64,000 nucleotides of DNA from Peptoniphilus_A sp001811425 (lineage in GTDB: Bacteria; Bacillota; Clostridia; Tissierellales; Peptoniphilaceae). A model generated the notes under the pieces. It was not told where the DNA came from, ran no database searches, and saw only the letters and a program-made list of their open reading frames with translations. The position numbers and the translations under genes were made by a program. Each line of letters begins with the position of its first letter. The stretch's first letter is position 1. Of this stretch, positions 23,796 to 32,655 are shown piece after piece. The DNA lies in the NCBI RefSeq assembly GCF_001811425.1, contig NZ_KV804706.1:62001-126000 (forward strand), in the 5' to 3' direction.

Positions 23796-25628
23796 ATGAA
23801 GGTACTTGGAATTACTACCACAAGGGAAGTATATATTGGTTCTAAGGAAAAAAACTTTAGAAACAATGAATTTTTAATAGTTGAAGACCCAGTTCAAGGC
23901 GATATCATTGGGGAAGTTGTAGATTCAAAGACTTTTAACAGATTTATTCCTCTTGATATTGGCGGAGATTTTATTGACAGTGATGTCTTATCTTCTCTAG
24001 GCTCTATGGGTTATGATGTTGGCGATGAAACAGTTTATGTTGCAAAACTAAGATTTTTTGAGGAGTTACTTTATCCACCTCTAACTGGAAGTGACTTGAG
24101 GGCACCAGAATTTAATGAAATTAAAAATTTATTAATAGACACTAAGCCAAATAATTCATTGATTCTCGGTTCCATAAAAAACACTGACAATATTGCTGAA
24201 AACATGGATGATATTTATAAAAATCTCTTCAGCACTTTTGAAAACAATGAATACTTAAAGCAAAGGGAGCTTCCTTATTTATTTGACTACAAGTCCATGC
24301 ACCAATACCCACACATAGGAGTCTTTGGAGGATCAGGTTCTGGTAAGTCCTTTGGCTTAAGAGTTGTACTAGAAGAATTAATGGAAATGGGCGTGCCTGC
24401 CATAGTAATGGACCCTCATTATGAAATGGATTTTTCTAATAATTCTGAAATTTCTGATAAAAATTATTCTGACAAGTTCAAGTGTCTTGAGATTGGTCTC
24501 CACACAGGAATTAAATTTCAAGAACTACAAAAAAGAGACTTAAAAAATCTTTTAAATGCAGCATCACCTTTAACAGATTCTATGAAAAATGTTATTGATG
24601 TAATGTTAGCCAAGGGCTCAAGCTATGAGTCCTTTAAAAATAAGCTAGACATGCTTTTGGAAGGGCAAGAAATTGGTTCAAGAGATAAAATAATTGCTGA
24701 AATTGCTGCAGAACCAGACATAAGTAAAAAGAATAGGCTAGAAGAAGTTCTTGATGTTTATGAAAGATATGACAAGACTTGTAATTCAATGAGTGTGCGT
24801 GGAGTCTTGTGGAGACTTATTAATCTTCAAAACGAGGGAATTTTCTCCCACAATATTGAAGAGCTTTTGGATTTATTAAAGAGAAGAAAATTAGTTGTCC
24901 TTCAAGGCTCAACTAGAATGATAAATGTATTTTCAACTTATCTTTTGGCGAAATTATATTATCTAAGAAAGGAATATAGGGACGAACTTTACAGAAACAA
25001 TGCAAAGGTAGACTATTTCCCACCTTTTGTAATAATTACTGACGAAGTCCACAATTTTGCACCAAAGGGTTTTGACACTCCATCAAAAAGTATTTTGCGT
25101 GAAATTTCTCAAGAGGGAAGAAAGTATGGAGTATTTTTAATTCTTGCAACGCAAAGACCGACGCTTTTAGATGAAACGATTACGGCTCAGCTAAACACAA
25201 AACTAATTTTTAGAACTGTAAGGGCATCTGACATTGACACAATAAAAGAAGAAACAGACCTTTCCACAGATGAGACCAAGAGACTTCCATATTTGAGTTC
25301 AGGCGATGTATTTATTTCATCAGCAAAAAAAGGTCGCACATCCTTTGTAAGAATTAGGGCGGCAAATACAGTTTCTCCTCACACAGAAAATCCTTTTGAT
25401 GAACTTGAAGGCCATGAAAATGAAGAATATGAAAAGTTTTTTATGGACATAAAGGATTTACTTCCAATAGATGCTTCAAATTTAAGTCAAGTTTTAATGA
25501 ATTACAATAAAAAATCTGGAGAAAATTTATCCTATGATGACTTAAAAAATAAGTTAGATGAGTTATGCAAAAGAGACTTTATAGAAAAAGAAGATAACTT
25601 TTTAACGGAAATGTATAAAATAAAGTAA
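23796..25628 (+). CDS. herA: HerA-type DNA translocase ATPase
   Basis: This 610-residue protein has an N-terminal HAS-barrel-like beta domain (about 1-110), then a FtsK/HerA RecA-type core with Walker A GGSGSGKS at 178-185 and Walker B VIITDEVHNF at D416-E417. ILATQRPTLLDETI follows as the sensor and arginine-finger region, and the C-terminal tail is helical. HerA hexamers pump DNA into NurA for end resection in archaea. GGAGG precedes the ATG. Last gene of the operon; a strong bidirectional terminator follows. Confidence 0.88.
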   Translation: MKVLGITTTREVYIGSKEKNFRNNEFLIVEDPVQGDIIGEVVDSKTFNRFIPLDIGGDFIDSDVLSSLGSMGYDVGDETVYVAKLRFFEELLYPPLTGSDLRAPEFNEIKNLLIDTKPNNSLILGSIKNTDNIAENMDDIYKNLFSTFENNEYLKQRELPYLFDYKSMHQYPHIGVFGGSGSGKSFGLRVVLEELMEMGVPAIVMDPHYEMDFSNNSEISDKNYSDKFKCLEIGLHTGIKFQELQKRDLKNLLNAASPLTDSMKNVIDVMLAKGSSYESFKNKLDMLLEGQEIGSRDKIIAEIAAEPDISKKNRLEEVLDVYERYDKTCNSMSVRGVLWRLINLQNEGIFSHNIEELLDLLKRRKLVVLQGSTRMINVFSTYLLAKLYYLRKEYRDELYRNNAKVDYFPPFVIITDEVHNFAPKGFDTPSKSILREISQEGRKYGVFLILATQRPTLLDETITAQLNTKLIFRTVRASDIDTIKEETDLSTDETKRLPYLSSGDVFISSAKKGRTSFVRIRAANTVSPHTENPFDELEGHENEEYEKFFMDIKDLLPIDASNLSQVLMNYNKKSGENLSYDDLKNKLDELCKRDFIEKEDNFLTEMYKIK

Positions 25629-25633
25629 AAAAT

Positions 25634-25670
25634 AACTGACTCTATAAAAATTTTAGAGTCAGTTTTTATT
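25634..25670. terminator. Bidirectional terminator after herA
   Basis: An 11-bp AACTGACTCTA/TAGAGTCAGTT stem with T-rich flanks on both strands. It serves herA and the convergent GIY-YIG gene. Confidence 0.8.
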
Positions 25671-25962
25671 TTTCTGTATTTTTTAAAAGATATTCATCAT
25701 ACAAGTTTTGAAGGGATAATTTTTTTTCAATTAACTTAATTTTATCTTTGCGGCTTAAAGTTTTTATAAAATATTCTTTTTTTAGGGCGTCGGATTTATC
25801 CTTGCACTTTTCACTAAAGACCATTACAAGGGGGAGTCTTGAGGCAGTATACTTTGATGCAATGCCCTTATTGTGAGCCTTAAGTCTCTTGTCTAGGTCA
25901 TTGGTGTAGCCAGTGTAGAGGCTGTCGTCTACGCACTTTAAAATATATACGAAGCTAGACAT
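25666..25962 (-). CDS. GIY-YIG nuclease domain protein
   Basis: This 98-residue single-domain protein of the UPF0213/YhbQ-like type carries VYILKC, YTGYT and the catalytic Arg in DLDKRLKAHN, with E63 in KKEYFIKTLS as the metal ligand. The biological role of these small GIY-YIG proteins is unsettled; DNA repair intermediates have been proposed. GGGGGAG eight bases before the ATG lies within the remnant 3' end of recX, and the repaired recX frame would overlap this start by eight bases, so the two form an operon. Confidence 0.9.
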   Translation of the reverse strand: MSSFVYILKCVDDSLYTGYTNDLDKRLKAHNKGIASKYTASRLPLVMVFSEKCKDKSDALKKEYFIKTLSRKDKIKLIEKKLSLQNLYDEYLLKNTEK

Positions 25963-26012
25963 TTAAGTCTCCCCCTAAAAACTCATCGACTGCAAAATTT
26001 ATAATCTCAAAT

Positions 26013-26573
26013 TCAAAGCCGCGCCCCTGCAAATATTTTTTTGCAGAATTTATTTTTTTTTAGGTCTTTTTCCTCTGCATCTAATTTTTTACTGAGAAGG
26101 TCCTCTGCATTTAGATATTCAAGTTCATAGTCGTAATCTCTCATAATTTTTTCTATTATGTCATTTTTAATTCCCTTAGACCTTAACATATAAATAATCT
26201 TTATCTTGCCGTATTTTTTTATATTCATGGCATCATTTAAGTAACGCCTTGCATAGTCTTCGTCATTTAAATATTTTTTCTCATTTAAAATTGGGATAAC
26301 TGTGTCAATAATTTCACCGCTTATTTTATTTTTATACAAGTAGTCAATGAGTTGTTTTTCAGTTTTATTTCTTTGCAAAAATCTATAGGATAAAAGAAGT
26401 GCATCAGTTTTTTCATCTTCAAATTTTAATTTATCTATAATTTCATCTTCTACTTCTTGACCCTTATAGAGTCCAAATTCTATTAGAGTTTCTTCAGAAA
26501 TTTCAATTTCATCGCCGCTGTCAAAGAGAATCTGAAATTTTTTCTTTTCAAAACTTATATTTGATATAATCAT
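26013..26573 (-). CDS. recX: RecX family regulator, C-terminus frameshifted
   Basis: RecX binds RecA filaments and limits recombinase activity. The first about 170 residues match: SYRFLQRNKTEKQLIDYL, YLNDEDYARRYLNDA and KYGKIKIIYMLRSKGI. After a nine-A tract (26053-26061) the frame changes and stops at 26013 with an unrelated tail. Removing one A restores YLQGRGFEFEIINFAVDEFLGG, a normal RecX C-terminus, ending at 25955 (205 residues) and overlapping the GIY-YIG start. So the gene is damaged, variable by slippage, or mis-sequenced. The start ATG lies about 120 bases from the divergent FHA gene. Confidence 0.85.
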   Translation of the reverse strand: MIISNISFEKKKFQILFDSGDEIEISEETLIEFGLYKGQEVEDEIIDKLKFEDEKTDALLLSYRFLQRNKTEKQLIDYLYKNKISGEIIDTVIPILNEKKYLNDEDYARRYLNDAMNIKKYGKIKIIYMLRSKGIKNDIIEKIMRDYDYELEYLNAEDLLSKKLDAEEKDLKKNKFCKKIFAGARL

Positions 26574-26698
26574 TTTATCACCAAATTAATTTTAACATAA
26601 AATTTAAAAATCCCCAATTCATCTAAATCAACAAAATGTGGAAAAATAAAAGCAAAGAGTATATAATTATATAGAGTTTAAGACAAAAGAGGTGCAAT

Positions 26699-27139
26699 AT
26701 GTTTGAGTTAATCTCGCAAGTGTTGAGATATGTTTTTATAATCTTAATTTATCTTTTTATTTTTAGTATTTTAAGATTGATGTATCTTGATGTAAAAAGC
26801 ATGACAAATAGGGGAGACTCTCTTGACGATGCTTATTTAAAAGTAGTTAATAGACTTGATTCCTTGGACTTTAAAATGCAGGAGTATTATGTAATTGATG
26901 GTGACTTAACTCTTGGCAGAAGTTCAAGAAATGACATAGTTATAAAAGATAAATTCGTGAGTAAAAACCATTTAAAAATTCATGATGACAGTGAGGCTTA
27001 TTATATTGAGGATCTTGGGTCTGCCAATGGAACTTTTTTAAATGGTGCAAAAATTGATCCTAATGAGTTAATTGAACTTCAAAACAATGACAAAATTGGA
27101 GTTGGATTTATTCAATTTATTTTTGTAGATAAAAGGTGA
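26699..27139 (+). CDS. Membrane-anchored FHA domain protein
   Basis: This 146-residue protein has an N-terminal membrane helix at about 8-29 and a C-terminal FHA domain at about 63-143. The phosphothreonine-binding residues are all present: LGRSSRNDI (G73-R74, S75), VSKNHLKI (S88, H91) and SANGTFLNG (N110-G111-T112, N115). The FHA side is probably cytoplasmic and reads Ser/Thr phosphorylation. It is four bases upstream of the SEDS gene. The layout recalls actinobacterial fhaB-rodA-pbpA, but no kinase gene is in the window. AGGTG lies upstream of the ATG. Confidence 0.88.
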   Translation: MFELISQVLRYVFIILIYLFIFSILRLMYLDVKSMTNRGDSLDDAYLKVVNRLDSLDFKMQEYYVIDGDLTLGRSSRNDIVIKDKFVSKNHLKIHDDSEAYYIEDLGSANGTFLNGAKIDPNELIELQNNDKIGVGFIQFIFVDKR

Positions 27140-27143
27140 AAAA

Positions 27144-28409
27144 GTGTTAGATAATATTTTAAAACAGCGAAAACCTAGAAATCTTCTCTTGATTTTTGAA
27201 ATTCTAAGTATTTTATTGTTATTTTCTTACAACAATAACAATGTTGACAGATACATAGTTATTTTATTTTTGGGTTTGATTTTAATTGTATATATTTCAA
27301 ATTTAGTTCTAGGCAAGGTATCTTCAGGAGATAATTATATATTTTTAATAGTCTCCATGCTTCTAAGTCTAGGCATTATAACTATATACAGATTGTCGCC
27401 AAAACTTGGCTTGAGGCAACTTATTTGGGTACTAGCAGGTATATTAGTTTTTTACTTAACTTATTTTATAATTAGGGCCATGAGAAGGCTTGAGTATATG
27501 ACAGGCCTTTATTTAGGGCTTTCAATTTTATTTTTCTTACTAACAATTATTCTTGCTCCAGATAAATATGGTGCTAAAAACTGGATAGAAATTTCTGAAG
27601 GAATTACAATTCAGTTGTCAGAATTTACTAAGATTTTAGTTATATTTTTAATAGCTTCTTTTTATACAACATTCCAAAATAGACTTAAAAAATTAAATTA
27701 TAAGTACACTTCATATTACTTGATGGGAGTAATATATATTTTTGTGGGCTTTTTATTTATTCAAAGAGACTTGGGAACTGCTGCTATATTCGTAGCTATC
27801 TACACACTCCTTCAGTATATTTATGACGAGGATAGGGTTTCGATTTTAGTCAATATTGGACTAATGATAATTGGTTCAGTTGTTGGTTACTTTTTATTCT
27901 CTCATGTTAGGAAAAGAGTGGATATATGGCTAAATCCATGGACAGCTGATAAGGTTGTGAATGATGCTAGACAAATTGTACAGTCACTATTTGGCATAAG
28001 TGAAGGTGGATTTTTTGGTCAAGGAATTGGACTTGGCTATCCTAAACAAATTACCCTTGCTCACTCTGATGTGATTTTCTCAGCAATTTGTGAAGAGATG
28101 GGAATACTTACTGGAATAGGAATAATCATGCTCTACATGCTTTTAGTTTATAGGGCTATTAAGATTGCATTAAATCAAGAATATTTATTTTACAGAATTC
28201 TTGCCCTAGCTGTTGCAATCTTATTTACAGTGCAAGCTTTCCTAAATATTGGTGGAGTAATAAAATTAATACCAATGACTGGGCTCACACTTCCTTTTAT
28301 ATCCTATGGAGGAAGCTCAATGATCTCTAGTTTTATTTTACTGGGAATACTTCAGGTTACCAGTGAAGATTTATCATACAAATACGATAGGGGAATAGAC
28401 AATGAATAG
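27144..28409 (+). CDS. SEDS family peptidoglycan polymerase (FtsW/RodA)
   Basis: This 421-residue protein has about ten membrane segments and polymerises lipid II into glycan strands together with a class B PBP. The SEDS signatures are visible: LRQLIWVLAGI, the GAKNWIEI/LSEFTKI loop, FIQRDLGTAAIF, QGIGLGYPKQITLAHSDVIFSAICEEMG, and the C-terminal LIPMTGLTLPFISYGGSS. RodA and FtsW cannot be told apart by sequence alone here. The GTG start at 27144 has AAAAGGTGA upstream. It overlaps the PBP gene by eight bases, fitting an obligate pair. Confidence 0.93.
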   Translation: MLDNILKQRKPRNLLLIFEILSILLLFSYNNNNVDRYIVILFLGLILIVYISNLVLGKVSSGDNYIFLIVSMLLSLGIITIYRLSPKLGLRQLIWVLAGILVFYLTYFIIRAMRRLEYMTGLYLGLSILFFLLTIILAPDKYGAKNWIEISEGITIQLSEFTKILVIFLIASFYTTFQNRLKKLNYKYTSYYLMGVIYIFVGFLFIQRDLGTAAIFVAIYTLLQYIYDEDRVSILVNIGLMIIGSVVGYFLFSHVRKRVDIWLNPWTADKVVNDARQIVQSLFGISEGGFFGQGIGLGYPKQITLAHSDVIFSAICEEMGILTGIGIIMLYMLLVYRAIKIALNQEYLFYRILALAVAILFTVQAFLNIGGVIKLIPMTGLTLPFISYGGSSMISSFILLGILQVTSEDLSYKYDRGIDNE

Positions 28410-29844
28410 TAAAGACAATAAGAGAATTTTAGTTTTACTTGTTTTTTTAATAATGCTATTAGTTGCTCCAATAATTTATTTAACTTATTTCACAGTTTTT
28501 AAGGCGGGAGATATTATAAATCACCCAGCCAATAGAAGAAGTGAACTTAGAGAAAATTCTGTCAAGAGGGGAACTATTTACGATAGAAATCACGAGGTCC
28601 TTGCCTATTCCAATGGAGAAAAATATAATTATCACAGAATTTATAATCAACCAGTTATTTATTCTCATATCATTGGTTATTCTGACAAAATTGTAGACAA
28701 GTATGGGCTAGAAAAAGAGTTAAATAGTTATCTTGTTGGAAAAGAAGGCTCTAAAATTCTAAAGACCTTTAAATCAATAATAAATAAAAAATACGATCCC
28801 TATACTGGAGACGATGTAACTTTAACTACAGACACTGACCTTCAAGAAAAGACTAGGTCTGTCTTATCATCAAATGCTGAAAAGGGTTCAGTTGTCATTA
28901 TGAATCCAAAAACTGGAGAGGTTCTGTCAATGGTATCTCTGCCAGATTTTAATTCTCAAAATATAGCCAAGGATATGCAAGCTATTAATGAAGCCAACAA
29001 TGGAGCTCTCTTTAATGCTTCAACAAAGGGCAAGTTTGCTCCTGGTTCAGTTTTTAAAATAGTTACAACAACTGCTATACTTGAGTCTGGAATTTCTCAA
29101 AAATATACAGATGAAGGTGTGGAAAAAATTGACAATGGTCGTGAATTTAAAAATGCCGGCAATAAAACTTATGGAAGAGTTGACCTTAAAAAGGCATTTA
29201 CAAATTCATTAAACACTTACTTTGTAAGAAAATCTGTAGATATGGGCATAGATGTAATGTCACAAGTTGCAGAAAAATACATGATAAATAAAAAAGTTGA
29301 ATTTGAACTTCCACTAGAAACTTCGACTTGGGACTATAAGAGAAGTGGTTTTGACAAAACTGCACTTGGAGCTGCAGGGATTGGCCATGATACGCTTTTA
29401 GTTACACCTCTAGAAATGTGCATGGTGGCATCAACTATTGCCAATGATGGAGTAATGATGCAACCTCACATAGTTAAGAGAATTGATTCTTCTGATGGCA
29501 AGAATATTGTGAGAAATACACCAACAGTTTTAAGTGAAGTTACTTCTAAGGAAAATGCAGATCAAATTACAAAATATATGATAAATGTTGTCAACAATGG
29601 TACTGGTACAGAAGCCTATGTATCTGGCATGAAGGTTGCAGGTAAGACTGGTACTGCACAACTAGACTTAAAAGAAGGAACAAACAACGCCTGGTTCGTT
29701 GGCTTTGCTCCAGCAGATGATCCAAAGGTTGCAATTGCAGTTGTAATTCCAAATGTAAAGGATTTTGGGTCACAAGCTGCAGCTCCTATAGCAGGTGAAC
29801 TTTTAAAATACGCTGTAAATAATTTGCAGATTGAAGAAGAGTGA
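28402..29844 (+). CDS. Class B penicillin-binding protein (transpeptidase)
   Basis: This 480-residue protein has one N-terminal membrane anchor, a short dimerisation region beginning VKRGTIYDRN, and a transpeptidase domain. Its catalytic motifs are SVFK at 216-219, SLN at 269-271 and KTG at 415-417. It cross-links the strands made by the SEDS partner encoded just upstream. Its small size without PASTA repeats matches the PbpA type of actinobacteria and some clostridia rather than PBP2B. It overlaps the SEDS gene by eight bases; ispD follows five bases later. Confidence 0.93.
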   Translation: MNSKDNKRILVLLVFLIMLLVAPIIYLTYFTVFKAGDIINHPANRRSELRENSVKRGTIYDRNHEVLAYSNGEKYNYHRIYNQPVIYSHIIGYSDKIVDKYGLEKELNSYLVGKEGSKILKTFKSIINKKYDPYTGDDVTLTTDTDLQEKTRSVLSSNAEKGSVVIMNPKTGEVLSMVSLPDFNSQNIAKDMQAINEANNGALFNASTKGKFAPGSVFKIVTTTAILESGISQKYTDEGVEKIDNGREFKNAGNKTYGRVDLKKAFTNSLNTYFVRKSVDMGIDVMSQVAEKYMINKKVEFELPLETSTWDYKRSGFDKTALGAAGIGHDTLLVTPLEMCMVASTIANDGVMMQPHIVKRIDSSDGKNIVRNTPTVLSEVTSKENADQITKYMINVVNNGTGTEAYVSGMKVAGKTGTAQLDLKEGTNNAWFVGFAPADDPKVAIAVVIPNVKDFGSQAAAPIAGELLKYAVNNLQIEEE

Positions 29845-29848
29845 TGCC

Positions 29849-30550
29849 ATGTTTAATAATAATTTTGTAACAGCCTTTGTTGCAGCAGCAGGCATGGGCA
29901 AGAGGATGAAAATGGGAATTAACAAGCAATTCCTTGCCATTGATGGAAAGCCAATTCTTGCTCATACTATTAAAAAAATTGAAAAATCTAAGTATGTTGA
30001 CTTTTTGATCTTAATCGTAAAGAAAAGTGACATGCACTATGTAAATGACATAATTGATAAATACAAAATCAACATGAACTATAAAATTGTCTACGGAGGC
30101 AAGGAGAGGCAAGATTCTATAAATAACGGTCTCTTAAATATGCCTGAGGAAACTGACATAGTCCTTACTCATGACGGTGCAAGGCCCTTTGTTTCAGTAG
30201 AAAAAATTGATGAAGCCATTGAAAGTGTAATGGAAACTGGGGCAACAGTCTTGGCAAATCCTGTTAAGGACACTATAAAGGTCTCCATGGATGGAGAAAT
30301 AGTTGATTACACGCCAAATAGGAATAGACTTTGGCAAGTTCAAACTCCACAAGTTTTTAAAAAAGAAATTCTTATAAAAGCCTATGAGCAAGCTTATTCA
30401 GAAGGCTATTATGGGACTGATGATTGTTCCTTAGTTGAAAAAACTGGAGTTAAGGTGAAATTAATTTACAACTCCTATGACAATATAAAAATTACTACAA
30501 GAGAAGATTTATCTATTGCAAATATACTTGTGAAGAAGGTGAAGACATGA
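29849..30550 (+). CDS. ispD: 2-C-methyl-D-erythritol 4-phosphate cytidylyltransferase
   Basis: Third step of the MEP isoprenoid pathway: MEP plus CTP to CDP-ME. The protein of about 233 residues has the nucleotidyltransferase N-terminus TAFVAAAGMGKRMKMG, then VYGGKERQDSINNGL, THDGARPFVS and NRLWQVQTPQVFKKE, all typical of IspD. The ATG at 29849 is preferred because it follows the PBP stop; a TTG at 29831 would extend into that gene. It overlaps ispF by four bases. Confidence 0.95.
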   Translation: MFNNNFVTAFVAAAGMGKRMKMGINKQFLAIDGKPILAHTIKKIEKSKYVDFLILIVKKSDMHYVNDIIDKYKINMNYKIVYGGKERQDSINNGLLNMPEETDIVLTHDGARPFVSVEKIDEAIESVMETGATVLANPVKDTIKVSMDGEIVDYTPNRNRLWQVQTPQVFKKEILIKAYEQAYSEGYYGTDDCSLVEKTGVKVKLIYNSYDNIKITTREDLSIANILVKKVKT

Positions 30551-31023
30551 GAATAGGAATTGGTTATGATGTCCACAAGTTGGTAGATGATAGGAAACTT
30601 TTTATTGGCGGCATAGAAATCCCCTATGAGAAAGGACTTCTTGGTCATTCAGATGCAGATGTGCTTATCCACGCAATTATGGATTCAATTTTAGGAGCCC
30701 TTGCCCTTCGTGACATTGGCTATCATTTTCCAGATACTGACAATGAATACAAGGATATTGATTCAAAAATTCTTTTAAAGAGAGTTTATGAAATAATGAA
30801 AGCAAAAAACTATAAAATTGGTAATATAGACTCAGTTATTGCTTGCCAAAAGCCAAAGCTGGCACCTTATATTGATGACATGAAAAAGGTAATTGCTGAA
30901 ATTTTAAACACTGATGTAGAAAATATTTCTATAAAGGCGACAACAACTGAAAAACTTGGCTTTATTGGCAGAGGAGAGGGAATTTCCTCAGAAGCAGTAT
31001 GTTTACTTGAAAGGGATGATTAA
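30547..31023 (+). CDS. ispF: 2-C-methyl-D-erythritol 2,4-cyclodiphosphate synthase
   Basis: This 158-residue enzyme forms the cyclodiphosphate in the MEP pathway. RIGIGYDVHKL carries the zinc ligands Asp and His, GHSDADVLIHAIMDSILGA the third ligand, and KATTTEKLGFIGRGEGI the substrate-binding loop. Translation is coupled to ispD by an ATGA overlap. Lipid carrier demand from the preceding cell-wall genes may explain the clustering. Confidence 0.96.
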   Translation: MRIGIGYDVHKLVDDRKLFIGGIEIPYEKGLLGHSDADVLIHAIMDSILGALALRDIGYHFPDTDNEYKDIDSKILLKRVYEIMKAKNYKIGNIDSVIACQKPKLAPYIDDMKKVIAEILNTDVENISIKATTTEKLGFIGRGEGISSEAVCLLERDD

Positions 31024-31028
31024 AAAAG

Positions 31029-31682
31029 ATGAAATTTTTTATTGACACAGCAAATATCGAAGAAATACGCGAAATTAATTCTTGGGGAGTGCTTTCTGGA
31101 GTTACAACTAATCCAAGTTTAATTGCAAAGAGCGGTGGAGTTTTTGAAGATGTAATTAAAGAAATTTCAGATATTGTTGATGGAGATATTTCAGCAGAAG
31201 TTATTTCTACAGACTTAGATGGAATGATTAAAGAGGCGAGAGAACTTGCTAAAATTTCCAAAAATATTGTAATAAAAATTCCCATGATTGAAGAAGGACT
31301 TAAGGCTGTAAGTATTTTAAGTAAAGAAGGCATAAGAACCAATGTCACTTTAGTATTTTCAGTTTCACAGGCTCTTCTTGCAGCAAATGCTGGAGCTACT
31401 TTCGTAAGTCCTTTTATGGGTAGGCTAGACGATATTGGTGAATCTGGCATGGATCTTGTGGCTGATATTGCCTATATTTTTAAAGAGTATGGATATGAAA
31501 CTAAAATTATTGCGGCAAGCATAAGACACATTAATCATGTAGAAGATGTTGCAAGAACTGGTGCTGATATTGCAACAATTCCATATAAAATATTTAAAGA
31601 AATGATTAAGCATCAATTGACAGATAGTGGTTTAGAAAAATTTTTAGAAGATTTTAAAAATGTAAAGACAAAGGAGAAATAA
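31029..31682 (+). CDS. Transaldolase/fructose-6-phosphate aldolase family
   Basis: This 217-residue short transaldolase is of the FSA/TalC type. MKFFIDTANIEEIREI, GVTTNPSLIAKSGG, the Schiff-base lysine in NIVIKIPMIEEG, NVTLVFSVSQALLAANAGA and PFMGRLDD are all present. In Firmicutes this gene sits next to glpX and rho, as here, where it acts as a transaldolase or F6P aldolase; the exact activity cannot be read from sequence. The ribosome site is weak. One base separates it from glpX. Confidence 0.92.
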   Translation: MKFFIDTANIEEIREINSWGVLSGVTTNPSLIAKSGGVFEDVIKEISDIVDGDISAEVISTDLDGMIKEARELAKISKNIVIKIPMIEEGLKAVSILSKEGIRTNVTLVFSVSQALLAANAGATFVSPFMGRLDDIGESGMDLVADIAYIFKEYGYETKIIAASIRHINHVEDVARTGADIATIPYKIFKEMIKHQLTDSGLEKFLEDFKNVKTKEK

Positions 31683-31683
31683 G

Positions 31684-32649
31684 ATGGACAGAAATTTAGC
31701 ATTAAACTTAGCAAGAGTAACAGAAGCAGCAGCACTTTCAGCAGGCAAATGGCTTGGAAAAGGCGACAAAAACGCAGCAGATGGGGCTGCAGTAGATGCC
31801 ATGAGAAGAATGTTTGACACAGTTGACATTGACGGAACTGTTGTAATAGGCGAAGGAGAAATTGATGAAGCTCCTATGCTATACATTGGCGAAAAAATTG
31901 GCACAAAAGATGGGGAAGAAGAAGTAGACATTGCCGTTGACCCAATTGACGGAACAAATTCTATTGCCAATGGTATGGATAATTCTATTGCTGTTTTGGC
32001 AGTAGCTCCAAAGGGATGCCTTTTAAATGCTCCTGATATTTATATGGATAAAATTGCCTGCGGACCTAAGGCTAAGGGACTTATAAAGTTAGATGATAGT
32101 CCATCAGAAAATATTAAGAGAGTTGCCAAGGCCTTAAACAAAAACATTGATGATATTGTAGTTGCAGTTCTTGATAGACCTAGACATGAAGACTTAATAA
32201 ATGAAATTATTTCTATTGGTGCAAGAGTTAAAAAAGTTTCTGACGGAGATGTAGTTACAGCTATTGAAACTTGTTATGAAGATTCTGGAGTGGACCTTGT
32301 TATTGGTCGTGGCGGTGCTCCTGAAGGTGTAATTGCTGCAGCAGCTCTAAAATGTTTAGGTGGAGATTTCCAAGGAAGACTTCATCCAACAGATGAAAAA
32401 CAAGAACAAAGATGTAGAGACTTAGATTCAGACTTGAAAAAAGTTTATACAATTGAAGATTTAGTTAAGGGCAATGAAGTTATTTTCTCAGTAACTGGCA
32501 TCACTTCAGGAGAAATTCTTGAAGGAGTAAAATATTACGGAGACAATAAGGCAAAAACTGATACTTTAGTTTTAAGACTTCCAAGTGGAACTCAAAGATT
32601 TATTAAATCAATCCATTCACTTGACTTAAAACCAGACTACGCTAAATAA
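31684..32649 (+). CDS. glpX: Class II fructose-1,6-bisphosphatase
   Basis: This 321-residue metal-dependent phosphatase for gluconeogenesis has ALSAGKWLGKGDKNAADGAAV, VVIGEGEIDEAPMLYIGE and the metal/phosphate motif VDPIDGTNSIANGMDNS, then VIGRGGAPEGVIAAAALKCLGG, as in GlpX. GGAG lies upstream of the ATG. It is followed six bases later by rho, a long-conserved order in Gram-positives. Confidence 0.95.
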   Translation: MDRNLALNLARVTEAAALSAGKWLGKGDKNAADGAAVDAMRRMFDTVDIDGTVVIGEGEIDEAPMLYIGEKIGTKDGEEEVDIAVDPIDGTNSIANGMDNSIAVLAVAPKGCLLNAPDIYMDKIACGPKAKGLIKLDDSPSENIKRVAKALNKNIDDIVVAVLDRPRHEDLINEIISIGARVKKVSDGDVVTAIETCYEDSGVDLVIGRGGAPEGVIAAAALKCLGGDFQGRLHPTDEKQEQRCRDLDSDLKKVYTIEDLVKGNEVIFSVTGITSGEILEGVKYYGDNKAKTDTLVLRLPSGTQRFIKSIHSLDLKPDYAK

Positions 32650-32655
32650 TTTATT

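Noticed and set aside
22843..25628. HerA-NurA as a mobile phage-defence island
   Set aside because: There are no integrase, transposase, attachment repeats or composition break; the genes are coupled to rsmI and share its base composition, so a resident repair role is more likely.
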